A stretch of 64,000 bases of DNA from an uncultured Oribacterium sp. (GTDB taxonomy: Bacteria > Bacillota > Clostridia > Lachnospirales > Lachnospiraceae), in contig CAMKKZ010000012.1 of assembly GCA_946413525.1 (NCBI GenBank), forward strand, positions 28,065 to 92,064, given 5' to 3'. The stretch's first letter is position 1, and the number at the start of each line of letters is the position of its first letter. The notes below the pieces were generated by a model that searched no databases, was not told the origin of the DNA, and saw nothing but the letters and a program-made list of their open reading frames with translations. Shown in pieces: positions 30,001-45,000 of this stretch. Position numbers and translations under genes: made by a program.

Positions 30001-33000
30001 GAAACAGAGAGGCATACGAGACAGGGGAAACGGCGGGACATACGAAACAGGGGACGGGGGACGTCTGTTTCGCTCAGCCTCGTTTCGTTTGCCTTATCGC
30101 CCTGTCAATGATATAATCCTGAAAGGCTTGCCTTTCAATTATGATTTCAGGAGTGGGAATTTTGATGACAAAGTACTGCAATTATTTCATTATCTTTATG
30201 GTGAATACCGTGTCCATTATCCTTGAGCTGGTGGCCTCCAGGATCCTTTCACCGTTTTTCGGTTCCACCAATGATGTCTGGACGGTGGTGATCGGCATGA
30301 TCCTGCTTTCGAGCAGCGTTGGCAATGTGCTGGGCGGGAGGCTTAAGCGCGGGCGTTACGTAAAAACCTTGCTGCTGTTGTCGCTTGCAGCAAGCATTAT
30401 GCTGGTTCCGTTCTTTGCCACAGCGGTTATGACTTTCGCGAAAGACCTGACCGGAAGCCTCCGGATGGGCGCCATGGCCAGCGCGGTTTTGCTTTTTTTC
30501 ATTCCATCGATGCTTTGCGGGATGTTTACGCCGGTTTTGCTTTCGGAAAACACGGAAAACATGGAGGAGCTGGGCCGTTCCTCTGGACTATATTACGCCG
30601 TTATCACCCTTGGAGGGCTGGCGGGCACCTTTGCCGGCGGCTTCTGGCTGATCCCGACCTTCGGCTCCATGCGGATCATCTGCATTCTGGCAGTGGTATG
30701 CGCTTTGCTCCCGCTGCTTGCCAGGGAAAAAACCTGGACAGTGTCCCTTGCCGTCGCGGCGGTTCTGGGGCTCTGCTCCTTTCCCGCCCTGCAGAGCCGC
30801 AGTTTTGCCAATGTGATCTATGAGGCGGACTCACAATACAATCATATCATGGTCTTTGAGGACGAGGTGAATGGGAACAAGGTGCGTTTTCTGAATCTGG
30901 GAAGCCAGAACAGCTTTATGACGGCGACGTACACGGATGAAAGAAGATTTCTCCCGTATTCGGCCTATCTGGCTCGTTATGAAGATGCCATTCCGAAGAG
31001 AAAGACAGAGGAGGACCGGCTCCGGTTCCTGATGCTTGGCGGGGGAGGGTATGGTTATCCGAAATGGTTCCTTTCGAGACAGGAACATGAGGCGGATCAT
31101 ATTGACGTGGTGGAGCTGGATCAGGGCGTGATCGATACCGCCAGGAAATACTTTTACCTGGATGAGGCACTGGAGCTTTTTGATCCGGGGAATGAGCGCT
31201 TTACAAATTATACCGGGGACGGACGGATCTTCCTGGAGGAGCAGGCGGAAGGGTATAATGTCATTATGAACGATACCTTCGCTGGCGGCGGTGTTCCGGC
31301 GAGGACACTGACAACTGTGGAATTCATGCGGGCGGCGTATGCCGCGCTGCGGGAGGATGGCGTGTTCGTGATCAATGTGATCGGTTCCCTGGAAGGCAGG
31401 CATTCCGCTTTCCTGCAGGCGGAATACAAAACCCTTTCGCAGGTTTTTCCCGAAACAGGTATTCTCCGGGTCCGTGATGTGGATAATGAAACGAGAACGA
31501 ATTACCTTCTTGTCGGCGCGAAGACAGAACTTCCGGAAGGGGCGGAGAGGATGCCCGTGCGGGAGGACGCCATTCTTCTGACGGACGATTACTCGCCGGT
31601 TGACAGCCTTTTCCACTGAACCGGAGCGGCGGCACAAGGGGACGGTCCTTTTGTGCCGATGGAAATCATCTTCGATGTTATTTTAGGCTTGGGTGATGTA
31701 TATGGAGCAGATAGTGAGAAAACACAAAAGGACCGTCCCCTTGTGCTTGGGGCTTGAGGAGATTCTTGCCCCGAAGGGAAGTATTGTCCTGAAGAAGGGG
31801 GAGGGGCGGTTATTGAAGGCGGGAGGCGCCTGGATTTTTGATAATGAGATTTCCGGGACATCGGAAGGCCTGTCGGACGGCGATATGGCGGCGGTGGAGG
31901 ATTTTGACGGTTTCCTCCTGGGCTACGGCTTTTTCAATTCCCGTTCCCGGATCCGGGTGCGGATGCTGTCGCGTTACCGTAAGGAGCCGCCGGACGGGGA
32001 ATTCCTGAGGGGCAGGGCAGGAGCAGCCTGGGAGTATCGGAAAATGATCATGGGCGGGGATATGGGATCCTGCCGCGTGGTATTCGGAGAGGCGGACTGG
32101 CTTCCCGGCCTTGTGGTTGACAAATATGAGGATGTCCTGGTTGTTGAATCCCTGTCATTGGGGATGGACCGGGTGAAGGAAGATGTGCTCGCCTTTCTGT
32201 GCGAAGCCATGGCGAAGGACGGAATTCGGATCCGGGGGATTTATGAGCGGTCAGACGCCCCGGTGTGCGGAAAAGAGGGGATGGAGCCGAGGAAGGGCTT
32301 CCTGGGGGATCCCTTCGATACCGATGTGGAAATCACGGAAAACGGCATCCGTTACCTGGTGGACGTGGCGGAAGGGCAGAAGACGGGATTTTTTCTGGAT
32401 CAGAAATATAACAGGCTGGCTGTGCAAAGACTCGTAAAGGGGTTGGCAGAGGGGGCGGGAAGGGACATCCGTGTGCTGGACTGTTTCACACACATGGGGA
32501 CATTCGCGTTAAACGCGGGGATTGCCGGCGCGGGGGATGTCCTCGGGCTGGATATTTCCGAAAAGGCGGTGGCGCAGGCCGGGGACAACGCTGCCCGGAA
32601 CGGGCTCTCGGGACGTGTCCGATTTCGCAGGGCGGATGTGTTGGAGGAGCTTCCGAAAATGCAGTCGGAAGGGGAACGCTATGATCTTGTCATCCTGGAT
32701 CCGCCGGCCTTTACGAAATCAAGGGAGGCGACAAAACGAGCAGTCCAGGGATATCGGGAAATCAACCGGCGCGGAATGGCCCTGGTAAGGGAGGGCGGTT
32801 TCCTCGCTACCTGCTCCTGCTCTCATTTTATGACGGAAGGATTGTTCATAAAGACACTGCAGGAGGCAGCCAGGGCGGCGAAGAAGCGCCTGCGCCTCGT
32901 GGAACAAAGATCCCAATCCCCCGACCACCCCGTTTTGCTTAATACGTCGCAATTCGAGGCGGAGGAGAATTCCCGTTACCTGAAATTTTTAATTTTCCAG

Positions 33001-36000
33001 GTGGTGACGGAGCTGTAGGGCATTCACGCTCCGTACTTCTCCTTGTAGGTATTGAACATTTTCCTAAAGCGGGGGTTGTCCAGTGTTTTGATCTGTCTCA
33101 AATACTCGTGGGGGTCAAAGGCGTCCGCGTCCGCCTCAAGGATGGCCACCGCGATATTTGAGCAATGGTCGGATATCCTTTCGTAATTGTTCAGAAGATC
33201 GGCAAGCACAAAGCCCCTTTCGATCGTGCAGTCGCCCTTTTGCAGGCGGTTGATGTGATTCAGCCGGATCGTCTCCGTGAGCATATCGATGACCTGTTCC
33301 AGCGGCTCTACCTTTTCCGCAAGGGGGATATTGGTCGTTTCGTAGGCCATCACGGTCATCTGTATGATTTCGGTAATTGCCTTCTCCAGATTGCCCAGTT
33401 CCGAAATGACCTCTTCGGACATTTCAATCTTCTTTTCATTGATTTCCCTGGAGGATTCGACCAGGTTCAGCGCATGGTCGCTGATCCTTTCAAAGTTCCC
33501 GATCGTGTGAAGCATTTTCGCGGTTTTCCTGTTGTCATTAACCGACAGGGAGCTTTGTGATAAACGAACGAGGTAGGATCCGATGTGGTCCTCATAGAGG
33601 TCGATCTCATCCTCCATCTTGTCGATGGATTCGCTCAATTCCACGGAATAATTGTGAAAATTCTCAATAGCTTTTTGAACCGAGGCCCCGGTCTTCTCCC
33701 CCATTTCGACAGACAGCTTGTAGCACTCCCTTACGGCGATGGACGGAGTCGCGAAGATCCTTTCGTCCAAAAAGGCGATCTGCTCCTCCGGCTTGGTCTT
33801 GATGATGAACGAGGCGATTTTCACCAATTGTTCGGAAAAGGGGAGGAGCAGCGCGGTTGTCCCTATGTTGAATATGCTGTGGCAGAGTGCGATTCCCGCG
33901 GGATTGATTCCGTGGCTGACAAACTGAAAATCAAAAATGGAATGCAGTGCGTAAAACAGCAGCAGGAATGCCGCGGTTCCGATCAGATTGAAGGAAAGGT
34001 GGATGACGGAAACCCTTTTCGCGTTGTTGCCAACGCCGATGCTGGAAAGCAGCGAGGTGGCGCAGGTGCCGATATTCTGGCCCATGATAATGGGAATTGC
34101 CATGCCATAGGTAATCCCGCCGGACATGGACAGGGCCTGCAGCATGCCCACCGAAGCTGCCGAGCTCTGGATAATGGCGGTAACCACGAGGCCGGCCAGG
34201 ATTCCCAGGGCCGGGTTGTTGAACAGGAGGAGGATCTTTGAAAAAGCGGGGGAATTCGCAAGGGGAGCCACGGAGCCGCTCATCAGCATCATGCCGTACA
34301 TTAATACGGCAAAGCCCAGCAGAGCGTTTCCGACGTCCTTCCTTTTCTGGGATTTTGAAAGCATCATCAGGGCGATACCGATAAAGGCAAGGACCGGGGA
34401 AAAGGACTCAGGCTTTAGCATGCGGACGAAGGGGTTGTCGCTTGAAAGCCCGACCAGGCTCATGATCCACGCCGTGATCGTTGTCCCGATGTTCGATCCC
34501 ATGATGATGCCGATGGTGTTCCTGATGTCCATAAGGCCGGAATTCACAAGTCCGACAAGCATGACCGTGACGGCGGAAGAGCTTTGAATCGCTATGGTCA
34601 GGATGCAGCCCATGGCAAGTCCGATATACTTGTTTTTGGTAAGCTGATTTATAAAAACCTCCATCTTTTCACCGGCAATCTTTTCAAGGCTGCCTGACAT
34701 CTGTCCCATCCCGTAAATGAAAAATGACAAGCCTCCAAGTAAAGTGAAAATATCAAAAATAGTCATATGAGCATTCTCCTTTTTTCTTAATTTCCCTTTG
34801 TAATACTTTTTAATACTTTTTTGATACTAATTTGACTATCTTTTTCTTTATTATCTTTTTTTACATTCCCTTTCTTTTCGTCTTTCTTTTCGTCTTTCTT
34901 GAGCAAGTCTAAGGGTTTTGACGCGCTCTAAGGAAAAGCGCGTCAAAATCCGCCTTTGGCAGACAAACTCCTTTGGGGTTCGCCAAGTACGGTTATGAAA
35001 AGCCTTGATGGCTTTTCATAACCTATGATATGATGAAATGGCGAAATTGACAAGCGGTGTTTGGGCGAGGGAAGGGGGATTATGGCAAGGAAACTGATTT
35101 CGTGGAATGTGAACGGGCTGCGGGCGGTCATGGGAAAGAATTTCATGGAGGATTTTCGGAAGCTGGACGCGGACGTGTTCTGCCTGCAGGAGACGAAGCT
35201 TTCGGAGGGGCAGTTGGAGCTGGAGGCTCCGGGCTATTTTCAGTACTGGAATTACGCGGAAAAGAAAGGTTACTCAGGTACGGCGATGCTCACGAAGGAG
35301 GAGCCGCTGGACGTTAGCTACGGGATCGGCATTCCTGAGCATGATCGTGAGGGCCGGGTGATCACGGCGGAATTTCCCGGCTGTTATGTGCTTACGGTCT
35401 ATGTGCCGAATTCACAGAATGGGCTGAAAAGGCTCCCTTACCGGATGGAATGGGAAGACGCGTGGCGGGAATATATCCTTTCCCTTGAGGCAAAGAAACC
35501 GGTGCTGTATTGCGGGGACCTGAACGTGGCCCATGAGGAGATCGACCTCAAAAATCCGGATTCGAACCATATGAACGCGGGCTTCACGGATGAGGAAAGG
35601 GCGAAATTCTCAAGGCTCCTGGATTCCGGCTATGTGGATTCCTTCCGCTATTTTTACCCGGAAAAAACGGATGAATATAGTTGGTGGAGCTACCGCACCA
35701 AGGCCCGGGACCGGAACGTGGGGTGGCGTATTGACTATTTTGTCGTTTCAAAGAAGCTGCAAGACAGCATGCGGGGGGCTTCCATCCATCAGGAAATATT
35801 CGGGTCGGATCATTGCCCGATAGAGCTTGTAATGGAGAAACTGTAAGGCCGGATTCTGAACAGTTACGATATTTTCTCTTTTTCCTATACCGAAAAAGGA
35901 GTTCTATGCTATACTGTCTTTATGCAGCTATAAATGTCTTTATGGTACTGTGAGTCATATTTAAGGAAAAAGACATGTTAGGACTTAAAAAGGAGAATGG

Positions 36001-39000
36001 TATTTACATTTTCAAGGCTGTGGCCAGGACGGAAATGCTGTTTCTGAACCTTTACCGTAATGACAAAAGAGTCAGGCAGATTCCTTTTGACAGGGAACTG
36101 CGTATCGGGGATGTCTGGCGCCTTGAGATACCGGAGGACGCATATGGCGGGATAGAAGATCTGTGTTATGCGTATGAGGCCGACGGCAGTGTTTTCACGG
36201 ATCCCAACGGGCCGGTTTTTTCCGGAAGGAAAAAATTCGGGAATCTGCGGGACGGGACAAAAATCCTGAAGACTCCGGTGGGCGAGGCTGTGGCGGTGCC
36301 GGAATATTCCGAGGAATGGAAAAAGGACAGGCCGGTCGGGATCCCTTATGATGAAATGATTATTTATCGGCTTCATGTGAGGGGGTTCACGGCACATTCA
36401 TCTTCCGGGCTGCCGAAGGACAGGCGGGGCACCTTCCAGGGGATAATCGACAAGATCCCGTATCTTAAGGATCTCGGGATTAACGCGGTGGAGCTGATGC
36501 CTCCGTACGAATTTAATGAGGTCATGCTTCCAAATTATGGGAGGATCCCCGTCCCGAAGGAAGCGGCAAGGCCCACGGGAAGGATCAATTACTGGGGCTT
36601 TACCAGCGATGCCCTGCAGCTTGCCCCCAAGTCGGCCTTCACCAGCGACCACAGGAACCCGAAGAACGAATTCCAGAACCTGATCCTTAAGCTCCATGAG
36701 AACGGCATCGAGATCATTATCGACCTGTATTTTACGGACGAGATGCTGCCGGATTACGTGAACAGGGTCATGCGCTACTGGAGGGTCCGGTACCATGTGG
36801 ACGGCATCCATATCGTCGGACGCGCCCCGTACGGGGTGATCGCCAGGGATCCGTACCTTTCCCGATTTAAAATCTGGGCGGACAGTTGGGAGGGGTGCGA
36901 AACGCAGGGGGCTTCGGGCATGCCGGGCCAGGCCGGACCGCCGATACGCTATCTCGCGGATTATAATGACGGCTTCCAGAACGACATGCGGAGGATTCTG
37001 AAGGGGGACGGCGATATGCTGTGGGCCCTGATGGCGAGAGTGCGGCAGAACCCCTCGGACAGGGCCTGTATCCAGTATATGGCTAATGTCTCCGGCATGA
37101 CGATGATGGACATGGTGAGCTACGACCGGAAGCATAATGAGGATAATCAGGAGCAGAACAGGGACGGGACGGATGAAAATCATTCCTGGAACTGCGGGGA
37201 GGAAGGGAAGAGCCGGAAAAAAGCGGTGAATTCCCTGAGGAGGAGGATGCTGAGAAACGCCTTTGTCCTTCTCCTGCTTTCCCAGGGGACGCCCCTGATT
37301 TCCGCGGGAGACGAGTTCGGCCACAGCAAGCTGGGAAACAACAATTCTTACTGCCAGGACAATGGAATCAATTGGCTGGACTGGGATCTTGTCAGGAAGA
37401 ACCGGGACATTTATGAATTCGTGAAATATATGATTCATTTCCGGCAGAAACACAAGGTATTCCATCAGGCCGCGGAGCTTCGAAATCTGGATTATAAAGG
37501 TTTTGGGATTCCGGATATAAGCTTTCACGGGGAGAATGCCTGGCGCGCGGACATGGAGAATTACCGAAGAGAGCTTGGGGTAATGTATGCCGGCGCGTAT
37601 GCCGATGACGAAACGTTCCTGGTCCTTTATAATTTCCACTGGGAGAGGCATGATTTCGGTCTTCCTCATCCCCCCTCCGGAACGAAGTGGGAGGTTGTTA
37701 TCGACACGGCGAGGGAGGATGTCAACGGAATTTGCAATTCGGAAGCTGTGGAGGCAAGCGGTGCCGCGGCTTCCGGACGGAAACGGGAGAGCCAGGAGGC
37801 CGCTTTGGAGAAAAGGCATCCACCCTCTGTTTTGTCGAAAGCGGAGGCAGACGATTTGCAAAGGCAGGCCGGACAGGCAGTACGCGATACGATGGCGGCA
37901 GACGGCGGAATGACCGGGGAGGCCGGAGAAGAAACAAAAGGCATTAACGGAGCAAGCAAGAAGGATTCTGACGGGGATAATCAAACAGGGCTTAACAGGG
38001 AAAAACAAAAGGATTATACCGATGGGGGGAATTCGCGTATCCCCTTCGTGGAGTCGTCCGATTGGGTCGGGAGAAGGCAGCAGGCAGTGGAACCCCGTTC
38101 CATTGTGGTCCTTCAGGCGGTTCCCGACGTGGATTTCCGACCGCCGAAAAAGCGCCGGCAGCGGGGCAGCGGCATTACAGCGTCAGCGAATGATAATACG
38201 GCGCGGGATGGCGATATTACAGCATCAGCGAATGATAATATGGCGCGGGACGGCATTACAGCGTCAGCGAATGATATTAGGGCGCGGGATGGCGATATTA
38301 CAACGTCGGAGAATGATATTACGACGCAGGACTGCGGTATTACAGTATCGGAAAACGCCGGGACAATGCAGGGTAGTGGTATGGCTGCACCTGGACCGGC
38401 TGAGGAAATGTATGGGGCGGCATTAAGAGATGCCGGTACCGGGTTGAAAAGCGTGACAAGGGAATTTGAAGGCAGCGCGCGGCGGGAGAATTCTTTGGCA
38501 GCAGATGTTGTGCCGGACGGTAACAACAGCGGGCCGCAGGGCGCGGAGGGAGGAAACGATGACTGAGAAGCTGTACAATGTAATGAATTGGGCGGATGTG
38601 GAAGAGGTGACTTATGTGGAATCCGCGGAGCCGAAACGCATCCTGGGCCCCCATTTGATTGAAGAGGGACTTCTGATCCAGGCGTTTCTTCCAGGCGCGA
38701 AGGAAGTGTCCGCGCGTCTTGACGGGAAGGGGAGCTTCCCAATGGAGCTTGCCGATGAGGCTGGATTTTACGCGGTTTTGATTCCAAAAGAAGCAGGATG
38801 GAAAAAGAAGCTGCCGAGATATACGATAGCCGTTTCTTTTTCGGATGGGCGTGAGGAGAATTATTCAGACCCTTACGCATTCCCTTCCGTGTGGACGGAT
38901 GAGGATTTGAAGAAATTCGGGGCAGGTATTCATTACGATGTTTACAGGAAGCTGGGGGCGCATCCCGGCACCTTCCAGGGAGAGGACGGAGTGCTCTTTT

Positions 39001-42000
39001 CCGTATGGGCGCCGAATGCCATGCGTGTTTCCGTGGTGGGGGATTTCAACCAATGGGATGGCCGCCGGCACATGATGCAGAAGGTTTCGGAGAGCGGTAT
39101 ATTTGAGCTTTTTGTTCCAGGCGCCCGGGAGGGCATGATGTACAAGTTTGAGATCCGGCGCAGAGGCTATGAAACCATGCTGAAAAGCGATCCCTATGCC
39201 TATGGTTTCGAAGCTCGCCCGAATTCCGCTTCGATCATTCGTTCGTTGGACGAATTTGCCTGGAAGGACGATGCGTGGCAGAAGGAAAAGGCGGGCCTTA
39301 AGCACGAAGAGAGGCCGATGTCCATTTTCGAAGTGCATCTGGGCACCTTCTATAGAAAGCAGAAGGAAATCAATGAGGACGGCACGCCGGTCAACAATTC
39401 CGAGTACTATAATTACCGGGAGCTTGCCGACCGTCTGGCCTCTTATGCAAAAAAGCAATCCTTCACCCATGTGGAGCTTCTTCCCGTCATGGAATTCCGG
39501 GATGACTCGACATTGGGGTATCAGAGCTGCGGCATTTACGCGCCTTCATCCCGTTTTGGGAATGTGGATGATTTCCGCTATCTTGTCAACAGGCTGCATA
39601 AGGATGGAATTGGCGTGATCCTTGACTGGAATCCGGCCGGCTTTGCGGGCGACGGTTCAGGCCTTTCCATGTTTGATGGAACGGCTCTTTATGAGAATCC
39701 GGATCCCAGCCGTATGTGCGACCCTGTTTCCGGCGCGTTCATGTATAACCACCAGCGCCTGGAGGTCACGAATTACCTGATTTCCAACGCCTTTTACTGG
39801 GCGGAGGAATATCACATTGACGGACTTCGGCTTACAGGTCTTGCGTCGATGCTGTATCTGGATTACGGGCGGCAGGAAAACGCGCCGAGGAATATGTTTG
39901 GCGGAAACGAAAACCTGGAGGCAATGGAATTCCTGAAGCATCTGAACAGCCAGTTCAAAAAGCATTTCCCCGGGGTGCTTCTGATCGCGGATGAAACCGC
40001 GGCGATCCCGAACATGACAGGAAAGGTAGAGGATGGCGGGCTGGGATTTGACATGAAATGGAACAGGGGCTGGACAGAAGACCTGCTTCTGTATATGAAA
40101 ACGGATCCTTTTTTCCGCAAGAACAGCTTTGATCGCCTGACCGTGCCCATGGTTTATCAATATTCGGAGGATTTCATACTGGCTCTTTCCCATCGGGAGC
40201 TTTCCAATGGGAAGGGGAGCCTGCTCGCAAAGATGCCGGGGCAGAGCTTCGAGGAAAGGGCGCAGCACCTGCGTACGTTCTACGGTTATTTCTGGACACA
40301 TCCTGGGAAAAAGCTCCTGTTCATGACGCAGGACTTCGGGCAGTATGATGAATGGACGGTCTGGAAGGAGGCGGAGTGGAACCTGCTGGATTACCCGGTT
40401 CACAAAGAACTCCAGGCTTATGTCAGGGACATGAACGAGGTTTACCGCTCGCATCCGGCCCTATGGAAACTGGATAATTATCCGGACGGTTTTGAATGGA
40501 TCAATTGCACTTACCGGGATCTGTCCCTCCTCTTCTTTGTCCGGAAGACGGAAAAGCCGGAAGAGACACTGCTTGTCGTGCTCAACTTCGATAATATTGC
40601 CCATACCCGCTTCCGGGTAGGCGTGCCTTTTGCCTGCGCGGCCAAAGCGATCATTACGTCGGATGAAAAGAAATACGGCGGCTTCGGCATTGTACGGAAA
40701 GCGGAGATCAAGGCCAAAAAGCAGGAGTGGGACGAAAGGGAATACAGCATAGAAATCAATATTCCGGCGATGTCGGCCACGATTTACCAGCTTACGCCGG
40801 TCTCGATGGAGACGGAAGAGGGCAGGGGCAGGAAGAAAGCCGGCCAGAGCGGAAAGAACAAGGGCGTGCAGGAAGCGTCTGCCATGGAAGCGGCCGTGAA
40901 AGAAAATGCTGAATCGCAAACGCCAGAAGGCGAAAAGCCCGGGGATTCGGACGGCAAAGCCCAAAGGGGCCGGGCCAGGAAAGGGAGGCAGACGGAAAGC
41001 GGCAGGGCAAAGACGAGGAAGAGTCGGCTGAAGGAATCTGAGGAGAATACTGCCATTCCAACGGCTGGCGGAGATTCAGCGGCAACAGGCGGCACGGAGG
41101 GAAAGGCCGGAGCTTCCGATTCGTCCGGCGCGGCTGATTCCACTTCTTCGTTCGGAACTTCGCTTAAGGAGGATTCGTTTGGCGAGGAACTTATACATGC
41201 CCCGAAGACCGTGGCTTCGGACAATGCCGTAGGCACAACCGTCCCGGAAGTAGCGGCTTCGGACGGCGCTGTGGGCGCGGTTGTCCCGGAAACGATGGCT
41301 TCTGACGATGCCGGGGACACAGCCGATTCGAAAAAGGCGCCTTCAGATATTGCATCCGGAGCAGCCGATTCGGAAAAGGCAGCTTCCCTTGATGCCGGAA
41401 GCGAAACTGTTATGACCGCTGCCACAAGAGCCATGAGCGTAGTTGATGAATCTGACCTTAAGGACGATTCGGGTGAAGGACAGGCGGACGGTTCGCCTTC
41501 CGCGGACAACAACTCGAAAAAACGTACGCGTCGTTACGCGCCGGGATCCGGGGCTTCGGATAATAAGGGGAAGACGTCAGATGTTGATTCGCTGGCAGTC
41601 CACAAGAAGCCTGTATATGAGGGGGATGAAAAGAAGTCTGTCGCAAAGGTCATAGCATCGGTGGATCTGGAGTCTACCGCGAAGAACGCGGTCAAGGCTG
41701 TGCGGGAGGGGGCTGCGAAAAAGGCGGCCTCAGGCAAGGCGGCGATAGGAAAGGTCGTTGCCGAGGCGCCGGCCATGGTGAGGGACGGAATCCAGACGGT
41801 GCAGGAGGGGGTGCAAAACGGTCTCCAGACGGTGCAGGATGGCGTGCAGAGCGGCATCCAGACTGTACAGGACGGCATTCAGACTGTTCAGAATGGCATT
41901 CAGACCGTGCAGGATAAGATGTCAAAGGCCTCGGGCAAGGGCAGATCAAAGGGCGAGGGCAAGTCTTCCACGAGGTCCAAGGGCGATCAGAAAGCGGCAA

Positions 42001-45000
42001 TCTCAAAAAGAAGAAAGGGGTGAGTTGGTATGAGACAGGCAGGAATGCTGCTTCCGGTATTTTCCCTTCCCGGAAAGTACGGCATTGGCACTTTGGGAAA
42101 GTCCGCCATGGATTTTGTAGACATCCTGGCAGATACGGGGAACCGTATCTGGCAGATGCTGCCCATGGGACCGACCGGGTTCGGAGATTCTCCGTATCAA
42201 TCCTTCTCGGCATTTGCCGAAAATCCATATTTTCTGGATCTGGAGGAATTGATCGAGGACGGGCTTCTGGAAGAGGAGGATCTGGAGGAGCTGGATTTCG
42301 GCGATGATTCGGACAGGATTGATTATGGCAAAATCTATGTGGCGAAATTTTCGGCTTTGCGCCTGGCTTTCAAAAACTGGAAGAAGATAGACGGCAATTC
42401 CATAGATGAACTGATTGCCGGCACGAGGCGGGAAACATTGGAATACTGCGAGTTCATGGCCATCAAGAATTCTCTGAAGGGCGCGAGCTGGAATGTGTGG
42501 CCGGAGGAGCTCCGGGACAGGGATGAGGAGGCGTTGGAAAAATTCCGGAAGAAAAACAGGGATGAGATTGCCTTCTATGCTTTCATCCAGTTCAAATTGG
42601 ATGAGCAATGGAAGAAGCTCAAGGAATATGCAGGGAAAAGGGGCATACTCCTGATGGGCGACATTCCGATTTACTGCGCTCCGGACAGCGCGGATGCCTG
42701 GGCGGAGAGGGAGCTTTTCCAGTTTGACGAGGAGGGCAACCCGAAGAGTGTCGCGGGGGTCCCGCCAGACGCGTTTTCCGCTACCGGGCAGCTTTGGGGA
42801 AATCCCCTTTATGACTGGGAGCAGCATCAAAAGAGCGGTTATGCCTGGTGGATGGACCGGATGGATTACTGCCTGAAACGCTATGACTATCTGAGGGTGG
42901 ATCATTTCCGCGGCTTTGAAGCCTACTATTCCGTGCCCTTCGGGGATGAGACGGCTGTGAACGGCGAATGGGTAAAGGGGCCGGGGATGTCTCTATTTGA
43001 GGCAATGTATGAGCATTTTGGAAGCAGGGAGCTCCCGATCATTGCTGAGGATCTTGGCGTCATTACCGATGAGGTTCGGGCCCTGATGAAAGAAACCGGT
43101 TTCCCGGGCATGAAGATCCTGCAGTTCGCTTTTGATTCCGGTCCGGCAAATGCCTACCTCCCCCATAACTTTACATCCACGAACTGCATTTGCTATACGG
43201 GTACTCACGATAATGACACTCTCCGCCATTGGTTTGAGAACCTGCCGGGATGGCAGCGCGGGTATATCTATGATTACATGTCCAGGTCCGACACTGACTG
43301 GAAATTCATGACGGCTCTGATTATAAAGCTTGCCATGGGGACAATCGCGGATACTGTGATCATCCCCGTCACTGATTATCTTGAGTGCGGCGAAGAGGGG
43401 CGCATCAATCAGCCCGGAAAAACCGGGAGCAACTGGCAATGGAGGATGAAGGAGGGAGCTTTCACCGAGAAGAAAAAGGATTCGATCCGGAGGATTCTTG
43501 GAACGTATGGCCGCTACTTTGACGCGCCAAAGATTGAGAAGGAATCAGAAGAGGCTTCGGACGAAGAGGAATCGAAGGTGAAAAGCGAGGGCGAGAGCAA
43601 AACAGAACTCAAGGAATCGGAAACGGAGTAGCTCTTTGCCAAGATGAACCGTCATAGATTATTTTCACGTAACTGTTCAGTCAATCTGAACAGTTACGCC
43701 TCGGACGTGGCGCTTACGCGCATTCCGAGTACGCCCGAGGCTTGCTTTTCGGCACTTTCATACGCGCCTCGCGGCAAGCGCGAGGCGCTGACTGAATAGT
43801 TACATTTTTACATAAATGAAAGCGAAATCAAGACCCCGGGGAAACGCTCTGACGTTTTTCCCGGGGTCTCGGTTGTTTTTGGCTGTTTAGAAATCGTGAA
43901 AAGAGGGGCTTTTCATGATTGATTTTTGTCGCTGGCACATCATAAATAGCAGGTATCAACTATGCCTAAAGCGTAGTTGATACCGTATTTAGCTCATCCG
44001 CGGCATTCTTTGTGCCGGGGAAAAACCTGCCTCAATGCCTGCGGCATTAAGGTAAAGATAAAAAGGCATGAAAAATAATCTGCCTAACAGGGAAGGATTT
44101 GTTTGCCGCAAGCCTGTCAGTTTATGGTGAAGTTGCCGGTTATTTCATTGCCTGCCATATCGGACACGTGGACCTCGATGGTGGGCGATTTCAATGAAAA
44201 GGAAACAACGCCTGTGCTCGGATTGACTCCCGATGGTTTCACCCTGTCACCATCTCCATCAATGCCATAAATGGAATCAAAGTTTACACCGGACTGCACA
44301 TCCTCCGTTTTGAACTCAAGATAGCCCGCCTCCAGGATAAGGGATTCCTGATCAATGTCCGGCGGAGATTCATCCAGGAGATTGACCTGAACGTGGGTCG
44401 AGTCAGTCATACCGTTCACGGAGGAAACGGTAAGGAGGAGGTTTCCGTTCTTGGTCACATTAGCAATATAGGAGCCGCCCTCCTTGGAAATATCTACGTT
44501 CACGCCCTCTATGGTGGCGCTGAAGTCTTTCAAGGGCAGGAGAGATTCGACAGAAATCTCTATGGAGGCATTCTTATAATCCCGGGTGTCCGGTTCGCCG
44601 GCGGTAATCTTTGGTTTTGCGATTACCAGGCAAAGTATTGTGCCGTTAATCAGCACGTAAGGGAACAGAAAACCAAACAAAAAACGGATAAAGCCGCTGG
44701 ATGATCTGTTTTGCAGCGGCCTTCCATATGCATCATATTTCAGCTTTGGACGCTGAGAATTGGAATATTGTCTTGACATTTTCACCTGTCCTGTTTGTTG
44801 AAAGTTGAAAAGGCTTGTTTTAATAGGCTTGTTTCTATACGTGTAACTCCAGAGCCCTGTTCGCGGTCGCATTGTCGGCTTCATACGCGCGTTTAGAGGC
44901 GCTGTCTGATAGCATCACGCCCAAATACCCGTTTTGCCGTCGGCTTCATGCGCGCGTTTAGAGGCGCTGTCTGATAGCATCACGCCAAAATACCCGTTTT